Part shown: positions 21,275-33,714 of the stretch, in pieces
Layout of the letters: the number at the start of each line of letters is the position of its first letter
How positions within the stretch are numbered: position 1 is the stretch's first letter
Origin: Colocasia esculenta
Lineage: Eukaryota; Streptophyta; Magnoliopsida; Alismatales; Araceae
Direction: 5' to 3'
DNA length: 64,000 nt
Assembly: GCA_014218235.1 (NCBI GenBank)
Contig: CM024753.1
Location: forward strand, 190,378,348 to 190,442,347
Notes under the pieces: model-generated
Databases searched by the model: none
What the model was told of the DNA's origin: nothing
The model's input: only the letters and a program-made list of their open reading frames with translations
Position numbers and translations under genes: made by a program

Positions 21275-21643
21275 CATTTAACGACGAATACATCAATTAG
21301 CGCTGTATCAATGTTTATTTAGCAACAGATCAATGACTATTTAGCGATGGACATCTGTAACTAAATCACTTTTCTCTCTTACCAATTATATTTTTTGTTT
21401 CCATTTATTTTGCGATGGATGTAGAGATAGAAATTCATCACTAAAGTTAAAATAGTTAGCAACAAATTTAGCAACGGACCACATCGGTCGCTAAATGTCT
21501 CCCGTTAGCGACAGACTATCGCTATATTTGACGCTGAACTGTGAAAACAGCGACGAATTATGTCCGTCGCTAACACATTTAGTGACAGATTAACAAGTAC
21601 ACGTAGAATGTATCCGTCACTAATTGATTAATTTCTTGTAATG
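21275..21643. repeat. Subterminal repeats and terminus of CACTA IV
   Basis: Repeated variants of TTAGCGACGGA / TCCGTCGCTAA lie in both orientations up to the terminus TTTCTTGTAATG. Copies are more diverged than in CACTA II. Confidence 0.8.
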
Positions 21644-24600
21644 CAAACAGCTGATGGATGTCAAATTTATTTCATCCGCGCCTCATCCAACGTCTTCAAA
21701 ACAAGTTGAGTTTGAGGATCCTCGATCGGCTTGTGAGGAGATGATAAGATGTGAAGATATCCATAAGAATAGATGATCAGATGGATTCATAGACTCAGAG
21801 AACAATGTGATCCTCACCTGCATCCGTCTCTCTAGTGTAACCATGCATTCCCCGAGTTTGTAGGGATTTCATCTCATCGGCCATATAAATCTACAGTAAC
21901 AGCTACATACCACATGTAGAAATACACAAAGGCGAGGGCATTACGATCTCTCTCTCTCTCTCTCTTTATTCACCCATTTCACCACGTCCTTCTTTAGGAA
22001 GGAAGCCCCCTCCCCCGGCCCTTCCAAATTAACGCGACGGGGAATGGAGGGGGAGCGGGGGCCAGTCAAAAAGGCTGGACCATGCTCAGGTGTATATATA
22101 TATTTCTCTTCTGCACCGTAGCTTTTAGTCCGAAAAGGTCCTGCTTCTAAATAATAATTAAATGGAAATGTTTGCAATACCTTTTGTCGTGGCGTGTCCA
22201 AGTCAAGTTAGATGTCGAATTTAGCGTCCTAATTAGATGACACAGTTTGCGTATTCGTCACACATTCAAATAAACTTTATATTGGGAATCTCCAGGCTCA
22301 AACTAATGGGATTCCTCCACACACGAAGGAACGGGTCGGAATCTCGGGCGGGGCCCGGCTGCCCCCGCATCGGCCCATCCATCATCGTCGTAACACGGAC
22401 CAGAGGGGCCCAAGGATCGCCATCAAAACGCAATTGGTGGACCCGGCCCTTTTACAAGAAAGTGATGGGTGGGAGAGGCGTACAAGCTGGGGCTTCCTTG
22501 GGGCGCACCACCACCCGTCGGTTGTCGCCATCTCTGCCGTGCCGTCAAAAGCTTTACAGCTTAAGACGACAACGACCATGTATCCACAGACCAAGCTAAC
22601 AAGAGCATCTCCAATCAAATAAACAAACATCGTCTGGCCGAGATCCGAATGCGGGCGACGATCGAAGATCACATGGCTCCAACCCACCGACGCAGCGGCT
22701 GCCCGAATAGCTGTGAGCGGGCAGCCAAGACGTACGAATGGAGGCCCTACTCAGAGACACCACTTGCCACCATGGCGCTTCGACGCCTCTGCCTCCAAAA
22801 ACCTTCATCCCCTCCCGCCCCCACCCCATCAACTGTGCATGGCTTCCTCCGATCAGTTCTCACGGCAACGTGCCGACTCCCTGTTCTATGTGAAATTTAA
22901 ATTCAAATCTCTCAAATTTTGCATAGATATGATGTTTTGTTCTCTATGGGGGGAAAAAAAAAATAGTGTGTTAAAAGACGGATCCTCCAAAGGAAGTGGG
23001 TAAATCTCTACAGCAGCACACATGGCTCCCAACCGCGAGTACTCGACCAGGTTGCTGTAGTGAGATTGTAGGGTGGGCATGCCACAAACACCTACAAGTC
23101 TTGCTACCCAAAGAATTATCCGTCCCACGTTAGGTGGAGACCATCAATTGCGGCGTTTGGAACTGTTCGTTTAACCTGGTGAAAGGATTCGCACTCATCT
23201 GACGCGACGGCCCCGGGGGACGGGGATTCACCGCTTTTTAATACTATGTCCGAACATGGGAGTGATCTAATAATAGTTGATCCATCCGCCGTTAGTAAGC
23301 AACACTAGCAACTTTGTCAAAAAAAAATTTAAAAAAATGCAACACGAGCACAACTCCCCATGGTCAGGAGGAAGCTAGAAGAAACCCTGAATCAGACACT
23401 TCATCCCTGTCTGCATCACCTCGGACTTACCCGGTTTTCACATGATGCAAGTACATGGTTTGGGACTTTTGAGCCGTTCTATCAGAGTTAACAAAAGGAG
23501 ATGAGATAAGCAGCTCTAGAACCTAGAGTAATTTTGACCGTCGCTGGCACACACAAACACACACGAAGCCTGGGCACCCATGCACAGAATAGGGGAAAAA
23601 AGAAAGAAAGGGAAAATCTTAAAAACCCCTAGAATTATCCGTCCCTCTTATTGTCAGACCCACTCATTCGTGCTAGAGAAAAAAATAATGTCCTTGATAA
23701 TTAAATTTTCTCGTGCACTTTTTAATTTTTATATAGTTGGACATAATATATTCTTAATATATTGATCAATAGAAATATTAAAGTATGCAAGAAAGTATAA
23801 TTTTCAAATACAATAAAATTTTCTCTTGAGGCGAGTAACTCTGGCAAATTGTAATTGGCTCTCAAATATATAACACTTTTTAAATAGTTTTATTTTAAAA
23901 AATATTTACATAAAATATACCCAATTTTAACATTTTTATAAATTTAGATCTCCCACTTACATTGATTCATACTTACATAATTTTTTGAAGCTTACACGTT
24001 TTCTCTCTGCAACTTACACTAATTTAATATAATTTAAATATTTTTTTATCTATGTAAATTATATTGAATCAGTGTAAATTACATTAAACTTATATAAATT
24101 ATAGAGAAAATATGTAAGCTGTAGAAAAATATATAAATTACACTAAATTATTATAAGTGAGAGGTGTAGATTTATAAATATATTAGATTTGAATATGTTT
24201 ATGTAAATATTTTTAAAATAAAATTATTTTAAAAAATTCCCAATAAACAACACCCCGTCGAGAAAACAAAAAGATACGCCGCCCCCCACGCCATCCTTCT
24301 CGCCAAAGCGACCGACCGCATTCCCCGAATCCCCTTGGCGTGACGTTGGAACTCACGGGGTACGGCTTTACTTAAAGTACTAAAACTTAACCAGAGTTTA
24401 TTTAATTAGACGTTCTAAAGAAGTCCGTAATCTCTGTTAACCACCAAAAATACCGTAATCACCAACCCAATGATTCCACATAATTACCCGCTTAATTCAC
24501 CTTTGCCGAAGCACAGCCGCAAGAACAGCGGCCAGGTTCTTCGAACAGAACCTGTACGTATGCCCGGACAGCCACCGTCCTCCAAGCACTCATTTGTTAA

Positions 24601-25662
24601 GACGACACAATTTTTACCAACTATGATTTTGATCAAATGCCCAAGTTATGTTATTAAAAGCAGAGGAAAACCCAGAGTGCAGACCCAGCCAGTAGAAACA
24701 AGGAATGGGATCACATAATGCCCTTGTGTGGACACCGCCAAACCATTAAAAAAACATGAAGCACAGTTGCAAACACCAGAGGAGGCGGCGGTATGAGAGG
24801 GAGGGAGGGGAAGCTACTTATTATTGGGCCTCGTTTCATTTAACATCATATGATATTATATGTCAAAAGCATGTACATATATCATCGATAACCAGATGGT
24901 GAACCGTACAGACACCATCCACGATCCACCACCCAACTTGCCTTTTAATGCCCTTCTCTCTTCCTTTTGCTTTCTTTATTATTTTTTTTCTCAGAACACA
25001 TTTCTATATGGCAAAAGCCAAAAAGCCCGGAAGAGACACACAACGCAGTAGCGAATCCCCTTGATTGCCGGCTTATTTTCCTGCTATCAGTAGCAAAAGC
25101 ACACAACAAAACCCGGCTTCCCGCTCCCCTCCTTCCTGAGAAGCCTTTGTTTTGGAGACGAGTTGAAAAGTAGTATATAAGAAAAGAGGGGGTGGTCACC
25201 ACGTACCCTGTAGCTGTCTTCTCTATGGCTACGGGAGTGGAACCTTATTCCAAAAAGTACCCTTTCCCCTCCCAAATCCAACTTTAAATTCACAGGATAT
25301 TCTTATTATATTTCCCTTATTCCCCACCTCCTCCTTCCTTCACCCCCAAAAGCCAATAGAGCAAAACCAGCAATGTTGAACACAACAGTGCTTGGGTTTG
25401 TGTTGTTCAGCGGTGGTTCATCTATTGCCAATGGCTCCCCCCTCCCCTCCCCCCCTCCCAATCATCCTCCCACAAACTGTATGCCAAGAATCTTCCTACC
25501 TAAAAAGAACCATCCACTTACACACACTCTTCTTTCTTTTCTTTTTCTTTTTTTCAACTGTTTTCCATCTACAACCTTCTTCTACCAATTCTTCTAACCT
25601 CTACTTTCTATTGTAACGTACATAGACTAGTGTAGTAGAAGGAGACTGTAGAGAAGTGGGCA
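21644..25662. other. Intergenic DNA downstream of the GC-rich gene
   Basis: Apart from the foldback element at 23885 and a (TC)n microsatellite near 21945-21966, I see no gene I can support. A GC-rich stretch at 22300-22900 has short overlapping open frames on both strands with no recognisable motif or splice structure. 24280-25600 is pyrimidine- and A-rich, and its right end should include the 3' UTR of the minus-strand gene. Confidence 0.5.
23885..24235. mobile_element. AT-rich foldback MITE
   Basis: The left half (TTTTATTTTAAAAAATATTT, ACTTACA..., AGCTTACACGTTTTCTCT) is repeated in inverted orientation in the right half, so nearly the whole 350 bp can fold into one hairpin centred near 24060. 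The arms are about 80 % alike by eye. No target duplication could be fixed because the flanks are AT-rich. Confidence 0.7.
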
Positions 25663-27391
25663 TTAATAGGTCCAGTCCTGCGGGAGGCAGGCCTCGCGGT
25701 GGTGGCGGCTGGCAGGTGCTGGCTGGGGACGCTGGGCCCTCTTCTTCAGCAGTGCCGCGTTGCTCCGCGCTGCCATGGCCTCTGCGCCCACACAGGAACA
25801 ACTCATCATGCACGGACAAACTCAAATCGATTCCCGGTATTGACAATCTCAGTTTGTAAACGGAAAAAGAAGAAAATTTGACGGGGGCGAGAGAGGAATG
25901 ATGCATAGAAGAACAGAGGTGTTGGGCACTCACCACGGTCAAGCAGGAATCCACCGGGGAAGCGAGGATGGGCTCCAATTTCGTTCAAATCAAGGTTCAG
26001 TGCCTGTATGACTTTCGCTGGAAGCAGAACAGTGGAACAGGCTGTGACACGGATACACAGACATCAATAAGAAGACGAATCCAAAACGAACAATCGAGAA
26101 CAAAGAAAAGTGAAAGATCCAATCTTGGAACAGAGGCTCCAGGCCAGAAGGAAAGTCCTACATGGCTTCTTCCGCAACTCCGTGGGGTTGCCGGCCGTCC
26201 GGGGCAGAAATACGCCGGTGCCGCAGGACTCCCTCTTTGAGGCAGGGGAGAGAAACATCGCTCTCATGCCCGACCCAGCCTGCTGCTGGAGCGGCGGCCA
26301 GGCGGCCGCAGGCAGACCCAGTGGCCGCGAGGACCTGCTGCCGGCGGCTCCAATCCCACCCTTTGGCCTCTTCTGCCGGCCCCAGGCTCCCCCGCCCTGC
26401 TGCTTCATCATCTGATGCTGATTGAGCTGCTGAAACTGCTGGAAATAAAGGAGAGACGTCACGAGTCCGAACAAGAAAACCAGCCCGCAACGATCCAGAT
26501 CGCAAACTCCCAACTGATCCTACCTGGTTAACCTGGAGCTGCTCCTGGGTTAAACAAGGGCTGGTGAAATAGCCGGTGGAGCCGTCCTTGGGGAGAGCCA
26601 CGGCGATAGGCGGTGATGGTTTGTGCGCAGGCGTCCCCAGGAGACCGCGCCCGCCGTGCTCCGGCAGCTGGTCGGCCTCGTCGCTCTGCCCCTTGCGCAC
26701 CACCTGCCGAGCGGCAGCGTCGAGCGTATTCCAAGCGTCGTTCTTGTGCTGCTCGAGGGGAGAGGAAAGCGGAGATGAGACGAGGGAGGGGCCTTTGGAG
26801 CTTTCCCTGCTGGACGAGTTCCAGATCCGCAGCTCGGATAGGGTCGACTGGGGGGAACCCGCTATCGAAATCCCCTGCGAAAACATCATCAAACCATTCA
26901 GTTCAGTCCAGGGAGAGGAAGAAGATGGATATCTGCCCAAGAAACGAAGATCCAGATGCGAAAATGCGCCACGGAGCTCTGTTTGGAGACACCAAGGAGA
27001 GGAAACCCCATGACAAGAGCAGATCTGAACGAAGAATGGGGGAGGAGGTCACCAAAGATCCTACCTTCGGGTTGTCCGCCCCAAGATCAGAAGTACCACC
27101 CTTCTCGTCGCGCTGGAGGGAGTGGCTTAACATCTGCTGGGCCAGCCCGGTCATGTAGTCCTCCTCGTCGCTACTCTCCGTCCCAATCACGGAGTCCACC
27201 GGCGAGCTCAGGTCCGACCCGTACCCCCACTCGTAGGGGAACTCGGTGGGGAAGCAGGGATCACGTATACCGCCGTCGCCGCCGTCATCCTTACCTTCAC
27301 CCGCACCTTCGCCGCCCTTCTCCGCGAAGAAATCCTCAGTCAGGAAGTTGGGCGGCAGCCAGAACTCCGCGCCGTTGAGCTCCTCCGACAT
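25663..27391 (-). CDS. Uncharacterised plant-specific protein, five exons
   Basis: Exons on the minus strand are 27065-27391, 26524-26874, 26162-26438, 25934-26041 and 25663-25781. All have GT-AG borders and joining phases (0,0,1,1), giving about 353 residues. The start MSEELNGAEFWLPPNFLTED is the first ATG in frame. Features in order are an acidic Ser-rich segment (SSPVDSVIGTESSDEEDYMT), SIAGSPQSTLSELRIW, a Gln-rich stretch QFQQLNQHQMMKQQGGG, GSGMRAMFLSPASKRESCGT, then KKPSCSTVLLPAKVIQALNL, GAHPRFPGGFLLDR and the C-terminus LPQDWTY. I recall this GSGMRA.F / LPxxWTY architecture from a conserved plant family without assigned function. No enzymatic motif or membrane segment is present. GC content is very high in exons 1-3. 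Confidence 0.85.
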
Positions 27392-27737
27392 CTTCGCTCC
27401 GTCCTGGTCAAGCGGGCACACCGCTTCCGTTCCGAGATACCCGAGGGGGATAGCAGCAGCGGAAGAGGGGAAGAACGGCCAGACTAGGTGGGATATGGGG
27501 ACCTAGGAGGGTTTTGCGGGTCGGGGAAGGAATAATAATATCGGAGATGTGATCAAGTTAAGTTTGGCAACAAGATGAGCAGATGGGGGCGCGCACTAGC
27601 CGCCGACTGGTGAAGAGCTGTTTGGCCCGGGCCGGAGATTTCTGCGCGCCCAAGCACCAGAGGAGAGCAAAGTGGAGGTGGGGAGAGGAGGGAGATAAGA
27701 GATGTCACCAGCAGGGGAGGATTCATGCTCCCCTCTC

Positions 27738-27747
27738 TTTATATAAA
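27738..27747 (-). promoter_or_regulatory. TATA box candidate for the minus-strand gene
   Basis: TTATATAA in a CT/AG-rich setting on the minus strand lies about 350 bp before the ATG, so the 5' UTR would be about 300 nt. No upstream ATG was checked exhaustively. Confidence 0.4.
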
Positions 27748-28297
27748 ATCCGGGTCTTCATTAGATATTGTAGACAAGTTTGGGCGTGGGAAAGATATAA
27801 AAGTGACGCCCATTAAAATCCACCTCCCACAAACCCTCCCCCCCCCCCCCCAAAAAAAAAAAAAAAAAGGTTTGTGCTTCTGTCCAACTACTGACCATCA
27901 TCAGCTCCAATTGCAACCCACATCCTATGTTTGTATAAAGTTAAAAATGCCTGCCCTAAATCATACCAAGTGGGCTACCCAACCCAATAGGCATGCCCAT
28001 GCCAATGGGGGCTGTTGGTCATACAGAACCCCATCCCCCACAATCTGAGGGGGAATTGGTGGCACCTAACGTGATCATATTATCATCTCTAACCTTACAC
28101 GATTGAGCAAAAAAAAAGAAAAACAGGAGCAGGTAGGGGTACCTAATATCTGGGAATTCCCGAAAACCCAACTGTCCCAACAAAACAGGTCAACCACAAA
28201 AGAGGCCACATGCTTGGTTTTTAGCGATCTGATCAACCCCCCATTCTCCTCACTTCACCAAGCTCCCCCTCCGGAACCATATTTCTATCGAGACAGA
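27748..28297. other. Upstream region of the minus-strand gene
   Basis: Holds a C-run and A-run (27838-27868) and otherwise unremarkable sequence. I see no gene. Confidence 0.5.
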
Positions 28298-28462
28298 TTT
28301 AGTACATTTTTATATTACACTTAAGTGTAATATGATTAGACACTCATCTCATGTGTCACTTAATTATTGGGTTACTACTTTATCACTATCCATGTGAGTG
28401 GTGCCGCATGGAATGAGTGTCCAATCATATTACATTTAAGTGCAATAAAAAAGTGCACTAAA
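28298..28462. mobile_element. Short MITE with about 55-bp inverted repeats
   Basis: The left end (TTTAGTACATTTTTATATTA then CACTTAAGTGTAATATGATT and AGACACTCAT) is mirrored by the right end (ATGAGTGTCC, AATCATATTACATTTAAGTG, CACTAAA) with few mismatches. The total is 165 bp. No target duplication is clear. Confidence 0.8.
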
Positions 28463-29485
28463 CCTTTCTCATTTTCAAAACACTTGACACCCCATATATT
28501 AAACCAATCCGTGGTACATTAGCCGCATGCCTTCTTTTCTTGAACACACCCATTAAATAACTCAGTGATAGTACCACAGCTTTAGAACCCTGTATTGGCA
28601 TCTGGGGAGAATGCATCTGCCGCAATCTCCGGGAGGACAGGGGACAGGATAGTAGTTGGATTAGGTGTCCGAAATCTAGGATTTAACCACAGTTGCTAAA
28701 GAGTTCTAGTTGACATGTAGGAAAAGGTAGCTGGCTGTGTTAGCTCAACACGAGTCCTCTAACTAGGAACAGCACACATGCTTGGTGACGTGTGGGATGA
28801 TCACTAACCTGATCAGTCAAGACGAACCCATTTGGATCTCTGCGTAATATTCTTCCCTCCACCTATCGAAACTATTTGTGGGATTGGATACCCACTCTAT
28901 ACACCCATCGATCGTCTTATGATTCTTTTTGGTATGAACTTTGCACTAGAAAACGTTTGCTAGTTATGACTAGTACAAACGTGGCGCTTAAACTTCATAC
29001 ATGATGAGGAACTATCTATCACACCCATCTTTCAACAGTCTCTAGATCAAACGGCGAGTGATTCATACATAATTAAGAACTATTAGACACCATAACCAGC
29101 GAGCGATTCAACAACCAAGATCTACATATCACCGAGCATCCAAATACATGTCTAGATGTGTATTGTATTTAACAACCGGTAAAGTAAGGATCCCAATAGC
29201 GGTCTAATGTGTGCATTATATTTACCCACCGCTAAAAATTTTAGGAAAATTTTGTAATGTACTCTTGAATTCTTTATAAATAAGGTTGCCATCATTATAT
29301 ATTGGTTCATTTCTTATCTCATCTGGGAAAAGGCAGTAGCAGCACAGAGTTTCAAATAAGATAAATATTCAAAAAATTAATAACCAAATATTGTACATAA
29401 CAATGTTAGAGGGAGAAAAATAGTCGTTTCAGATTCTAATAATTGGGATCCACTTTGCAAACAGTACTGTCAAATGGTGCCTAAA
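28463..29485. other. Intergenic, no gene seen
   Basis: AT-moderate single-copy-like sequence. Neither strand shows an open frame with recognisable motifs. Confidence 0.5.
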
Positions 29486-29490
29486 GGTGT

Positions 29491-30275
29491 TGTGGACGTG
29501 ATTTTCTGTTCGGGTCCGAGCCGAACAAGCTTTCACTAAGAGAAGAGGGAAGACGGTCGTCGGTGCGGACGATTACCTGCAAAATCCAGAACGGATCAGG
29601 GGGACTCAGTTGAAGAACCGGGAGAACCCTCCGATGTCTAAGTCAGACTAGACAGTGTAAAGAGACAGGAAAGGAGGGTTCTTCAGTGTGTGGTCGCGCA
29701 TGGACGAGTGTGTATAGAGCAAGTTGTGTACTTTTGCATGGGGATTATCTGTGTCTTTTATAGACGAAGGGGATAAAAGGTCCGGACACTATCCACTCCA
29801 ATGGTGACTAGAGGGGCGCGTCGATTCAGGTTCCCAAGTGAGAAGTTGTCCGTTTGGGACGCCTGTTGGGATCTTTTGTATTTAATACCTTTTAATCCGG
29901 GGGCGCGTGCTGCGCCGTCACAATAACTATCTTTAGGAGACGAAGGACTGCTTTGGACCTTCTGGTTAGAAGATGTCGAGCAAGGGCCTGTTCGATTACC
30001 ATTTATCAGGTAGGATGTTCGGTGCTTGGTACTCGGAAGCAGCGTGGGGCACTTGATGGTAGATGGTGTCTTGCTTGAACAGGTTTGAGGAGTGTCAGGA
30101 GACTACCCTCGAGACCCTTAGACTTCGGATGGCAAAAAGCGTGTTCGGGAGTCCCTGATTGATCCCGAGAACACGTGACTTGATGTTCGGAGCCCAAGTA
30201 TTTCGATGGATCATGATGGGCCGTAATGGGCCGCGACAGATCCGCAAGTCTAAGAAGCTAGAAATAACCTTCACA
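29491..30275 (-). mobile_element. Ty3/gypsy-type solo LTR with perfect target duplication
   Basis: The 785-bp segment starts TGTGGACG and ends CCTTCACA on the plus strand, and is flanked by GGTGT on both sides (29486-29490, 30276-30280). On the minus strand it carries TATAAAAG (29755-29762) and, downstream of it, GGAGGGTTCTC, matching the plus-strand LTR at 33715. No internal region, primer site or partner LTR lies next to it. Confidence 0.85.
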
Positions 30276-30503
30276 GGTGTTATAGCAAATTATAGAAAAA
30301 ATAAAAATATAGATGTTGTGTATCAAAACTTTAATATTCTTATGGTAATCATCACCAGGTTTTATCTCTATCCTACACATCAAATATTAAAACGCCACCA
30401 ACCCTGGCGTCTCCGCATGTTCTGCCATGGCAGGACGCCACCTTAATAGTTGCTGCCACGCACCTCCCCAAACAGCCGGTAATGGAACAAATCCGAAGAA
30501 TTT

Positions 30504-30537
<34 letters not shown>
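30504..30537. repeat. (TC)n microsatellite
   Basis: About 15 uninterrupted CT repeats. Open frames crossing it (Ser-Leu or Arg-Glu runs) are by-products. Confidence 0.98.
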
Positions 30538-30540
<3 letters not shown>

Positions 30541-32871
30541 GAAGACAACGATCTCGTGTACAGCAGCAGGCAGCAGCCTGTCGTTTGTCCAGGCAAATAT
30601 GGACGGTTTGATGACCAATCCGACGGCCCAAGATGGTAGTGGAGTTTTACGCATCCGTCCAAAACGCAATTAAAATGACGAAATCGCTTTGGAGGGGTAA
30701 AAGGCCAAAGAAAGGTGCGGAAAGGACACCACAAGAATCTGAATCTTTCAGATCGTAACGTGGCGGCTCTCGAGATACCGTGGTAACCGCCGAATCATGT
30801 GCCTAGCCACGTTGCTGTCAGCCGTGGGCCCCACGCGGGCGAACATCGTGTCGTCTACTGCTGTGCGGGGCCAGCCGGGTGACATCACTGTTGGACGGGG
30901 ATTCCGGATTCCTCACGGCCTTCCGACGCTGTTGGACGGTTAAAAGCGGCCGTCGGCGCGGAGAGCGGCGCTGATATTTTTATGACCAGAGAATTTCCAT
31001 TCTTATGATAATAAATTGATCGAGAAATAATTTCTACTTTTTTTTCGTTTGACAGGAAGAAATATTCTCTACTTTTAGGAAATTGTATTTGTGGAGTGTT
31101 CCTTTATCTTTATGATAATCATTAAGTTACATCATCATTAAACATATTTCAGCTCTTAGTAGGTGGAAAAAGAGTCTGTTTCTCACCTAAAAAATGTTCA
31201 GGGGAAATTCTCTGTGGGGAAGGATACTTTTGATCAAAGCATTGCGAGAGAAAGATAGAGAGAGAGAGGGGGGGGGGGAGGATTTAGAGAGATTAAAACA
31301 TTTTATTAAGTTATATCAAATTTCTTGTGTGGAATATTTACGGAAATTTTTGGCGGAATGGTTTACAAGATTGAGATGTGTTCAGGGTATGAAATATAGC
31401 ACAAAAATAAAAATATTTATCATATAAATCACCTTCTGAGGTGGGTGTAATATTCCAAAAAATTAAACTAGTTAAAAAGTAATTAAGAGGACTAGTATAA
31501 TACTTACTTTAGTGACCGTACGTGTTGTATATTTCTCGTAAACTTAAATTATAGCGAACATTTCTGTAAAAGCGAAAGATCTTATTCCTAGTAAGCATAT
31601 GGAATTCTTCTTGATTATTCCAAATATATATGCTTCGTGCCAATCAAATATATTCTCTTCGCGCTTATTTCTCAGTTCATATGAGTATATGTATGTCATT
31701 ACTTTGGATTGGAAGACTTTAATCTCGTCAAATGTGACATGGGGTCGACTGCACTCACATTGGCTCTACCCATCCTGTCACGTATGCATGCATGGACCCA
31801 AGTCTGGGACCAATCAAACACTAACGAAAAACATGTAGCAAATAATTAGCTTCACTAATCAAGAGAAAAATCTTACCAAGCTCACTCTAACGTATACCAT
31901 ATCAGTATCGCCAAACGCGAAGCAGCCAAAAGTAGCCTCACTGCAGGAAAAACAAGGTCCCAGAACCTGCAATCCCAAAAACAAATAAACTCAGATATCA
32001 CTTACAACTTTGTGTCTGTGTACATGTGTGCATTAATTAGTTGTGACTACGCACGTACTGCCTCTGTTTGTGTCCGTAAGTGTGCGTCCCCGTGCATTCT
32101 TGGCGCTTGGCCCTTGAGAGTGCCCCTGATCGATTGGCTACATGCATGTTTGATGATATATTTAAGTTTGCCCGAGCTAATTTACTAGCTGATCAATGGC
32201 CTTTGAGTGACCGCTAATTAAGCTTTTGTAAAGTGAATAATCGTAGTCGCACCCACTCCCCTCGTCCGCCTCACACTTTGCGTTGAATTCATGTTTCCTC
32301 CCATGGTCATGTGTGCGCTTTCATTAATATATATTACTTGATCGATGAGAAGAAGATCGATCTTGAGCTATAGAACGCCGCCCGTACGTCAATCCCACCT
32401 CAACGTTCGTCTTCACTTAATTACGTTTCGACGTTCCACCGGCCTCTCTTCGGACCCACAAACATGAGCACTCTTTGTCGGATCTTATAAATGACACCGC
32501 TGACGCTTCAATAAACACATTCACACTGGAGGGAGCCTTCTTCGATCGTCGTGTATCCAACAGCCTTGTGAGCTTACGTTTTTCCGGATCATGCTTGCAC
32601 CTACGGCAACATAGGCCCGCGAGATCTGATAATAGAGGCGCCATGATCAAGGGTGGGTTTGATTTGATTCTTTTAATTATATATATATGTTTGGATGAGT
32701 GAGTGGTACTTTCTAGAACTCATGCACTATTAATTAATATCTACGAGTTGTATATTTGTAATTAACTTCGACGGTCAGTGAGGAGAAACAAATACTGTTA
32801 AACATACATAAACGGCTATACAAAGTTATCTTGGTTACCATCTATTATATTATCGCATGTTAAAAGAGCCC

Positions 32872-32872
<1 letters not shown>

Positions 32873-32917
<45 letters not shown>
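32873..32917. repeat. (AT)n(GA)n compound microsatellite
   Basis: Nine AT repeats run directly into about thirteen GA repeats. Confidence 0.98.
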
Positions 32918-32925
<8 letters not shown>

Positions 32926-33714
32926 ATACGGCACAAATATTTGGTGCGGTCTAGTCATACCGTAACTCCAATATGAAAAATAAGAAAAGAAATAAGATAA
33001 ATTAATTAATAATTTTTATCAGATGTTTGACTGATTTTTTAGTATCAAATAGAATTGTAACTTATTACAGTAAATGTTATCACTTTTTACAGTGTACGTT
33101 AATTCATGTTATAATAAAAATCTCTCTGTTACAGTAAGCGAATCTTAATTAATTTGTCCAAAGAAATAGGGAAAACGAAGAGTTGCCATGATGTGGAAAT
33201 AGATTGGCACTGTATTTTCCACACAAGTCGCTTACCTATTACGAACTTTCATTGGAACTTAATTATAACTCATTATATTTAGAAATTATTTCCTTAAAAT
33301 ATGTTGTTTCTTAATAAATCTCTACAATGGCCTGAAGAAGTTAAAAATAGATTTTCATATACACCTATTCTAATATTATTTTAAATCATGTTTAAATTTA
33401 ACTGATTGTATGGTCTAAAAAGGTTTTTAAAAATAGATTCTTAGCTTCCAACCTTTTTAATATACTTTACTTATAAAGCATGCTTAAAAGTTATATTAAT
33501 ATTGATTATAAATCTTCAAATTTTAAGTCATTTAACAAATCTTTCAAAAAATTACAGTATAAACCTATGTTTAAGAAAAAATTCTTCAAGAAATGATGTT
33601 TATCAAGGAATTATATAGCTAATTATAGAATAAGATTATTATTATTAAAAATAAGAAAATAATTTTCTAATATAAAGTTATAGAGGTTGGATGAAAAGTA
33701 AGAAAATAAATTTG

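Larger units (their letters stand above)
19640..21643 (+). mobile_element. CACTA transposon IV, 3' half
   Basis: The right terminus TTTCTTGTAATG is a variant of the CACTA end and is followed by CAA. Inward lie subterminal repeats, a UTR-like stretch, a short terminal exon on the plus strand and a tandem array holding a hAT MITE. The 5' half is not visible. The terminus and subterminal motif differ from CACTA II, and the flanking triplets differ too (GGT versus CAA), so II and IV are not two ends of one simple insertion. Confidence 0.75.
30281..33714. other. Intergenic with microsatellites, no gene seen
   Basis: The 30380-30980 part is GC-richer and promoter-like in composition, and the rest is AT-rich. 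A (TC)n tract lies at 30504-30537, a G-run at 31269-31279 and an (AT)n(GA)n compound repeat at 32873-32917. No open frame shows a known motif. Confidence 0.5.

Noticed and set aside
9817..21643. One complete CACTA element bounded by the two ends
   Set aside because: Termini, subterminal motifs and flanking triplets differ, and both ends carry gene 3' halves.
22237..23128. Overlapping GC-rich ORFs on both strands
   Set aside because: No recognised motif, no splice structure and low-complexity composition. Kept as intergenic.
26158..26940. 260-codon minus-strand ORF as one protein
   Set aside because: It runs across an intron (26439-26523) of the real gene in a wrong frame. The exon structure with joining phases explains the sequence better.
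26576..27378. Plus-strand ORFs of 140-181 codons opposite the GC-rich gene
   Set aside because: Antisense shadows of GC-rich exons. No plausible protein features.
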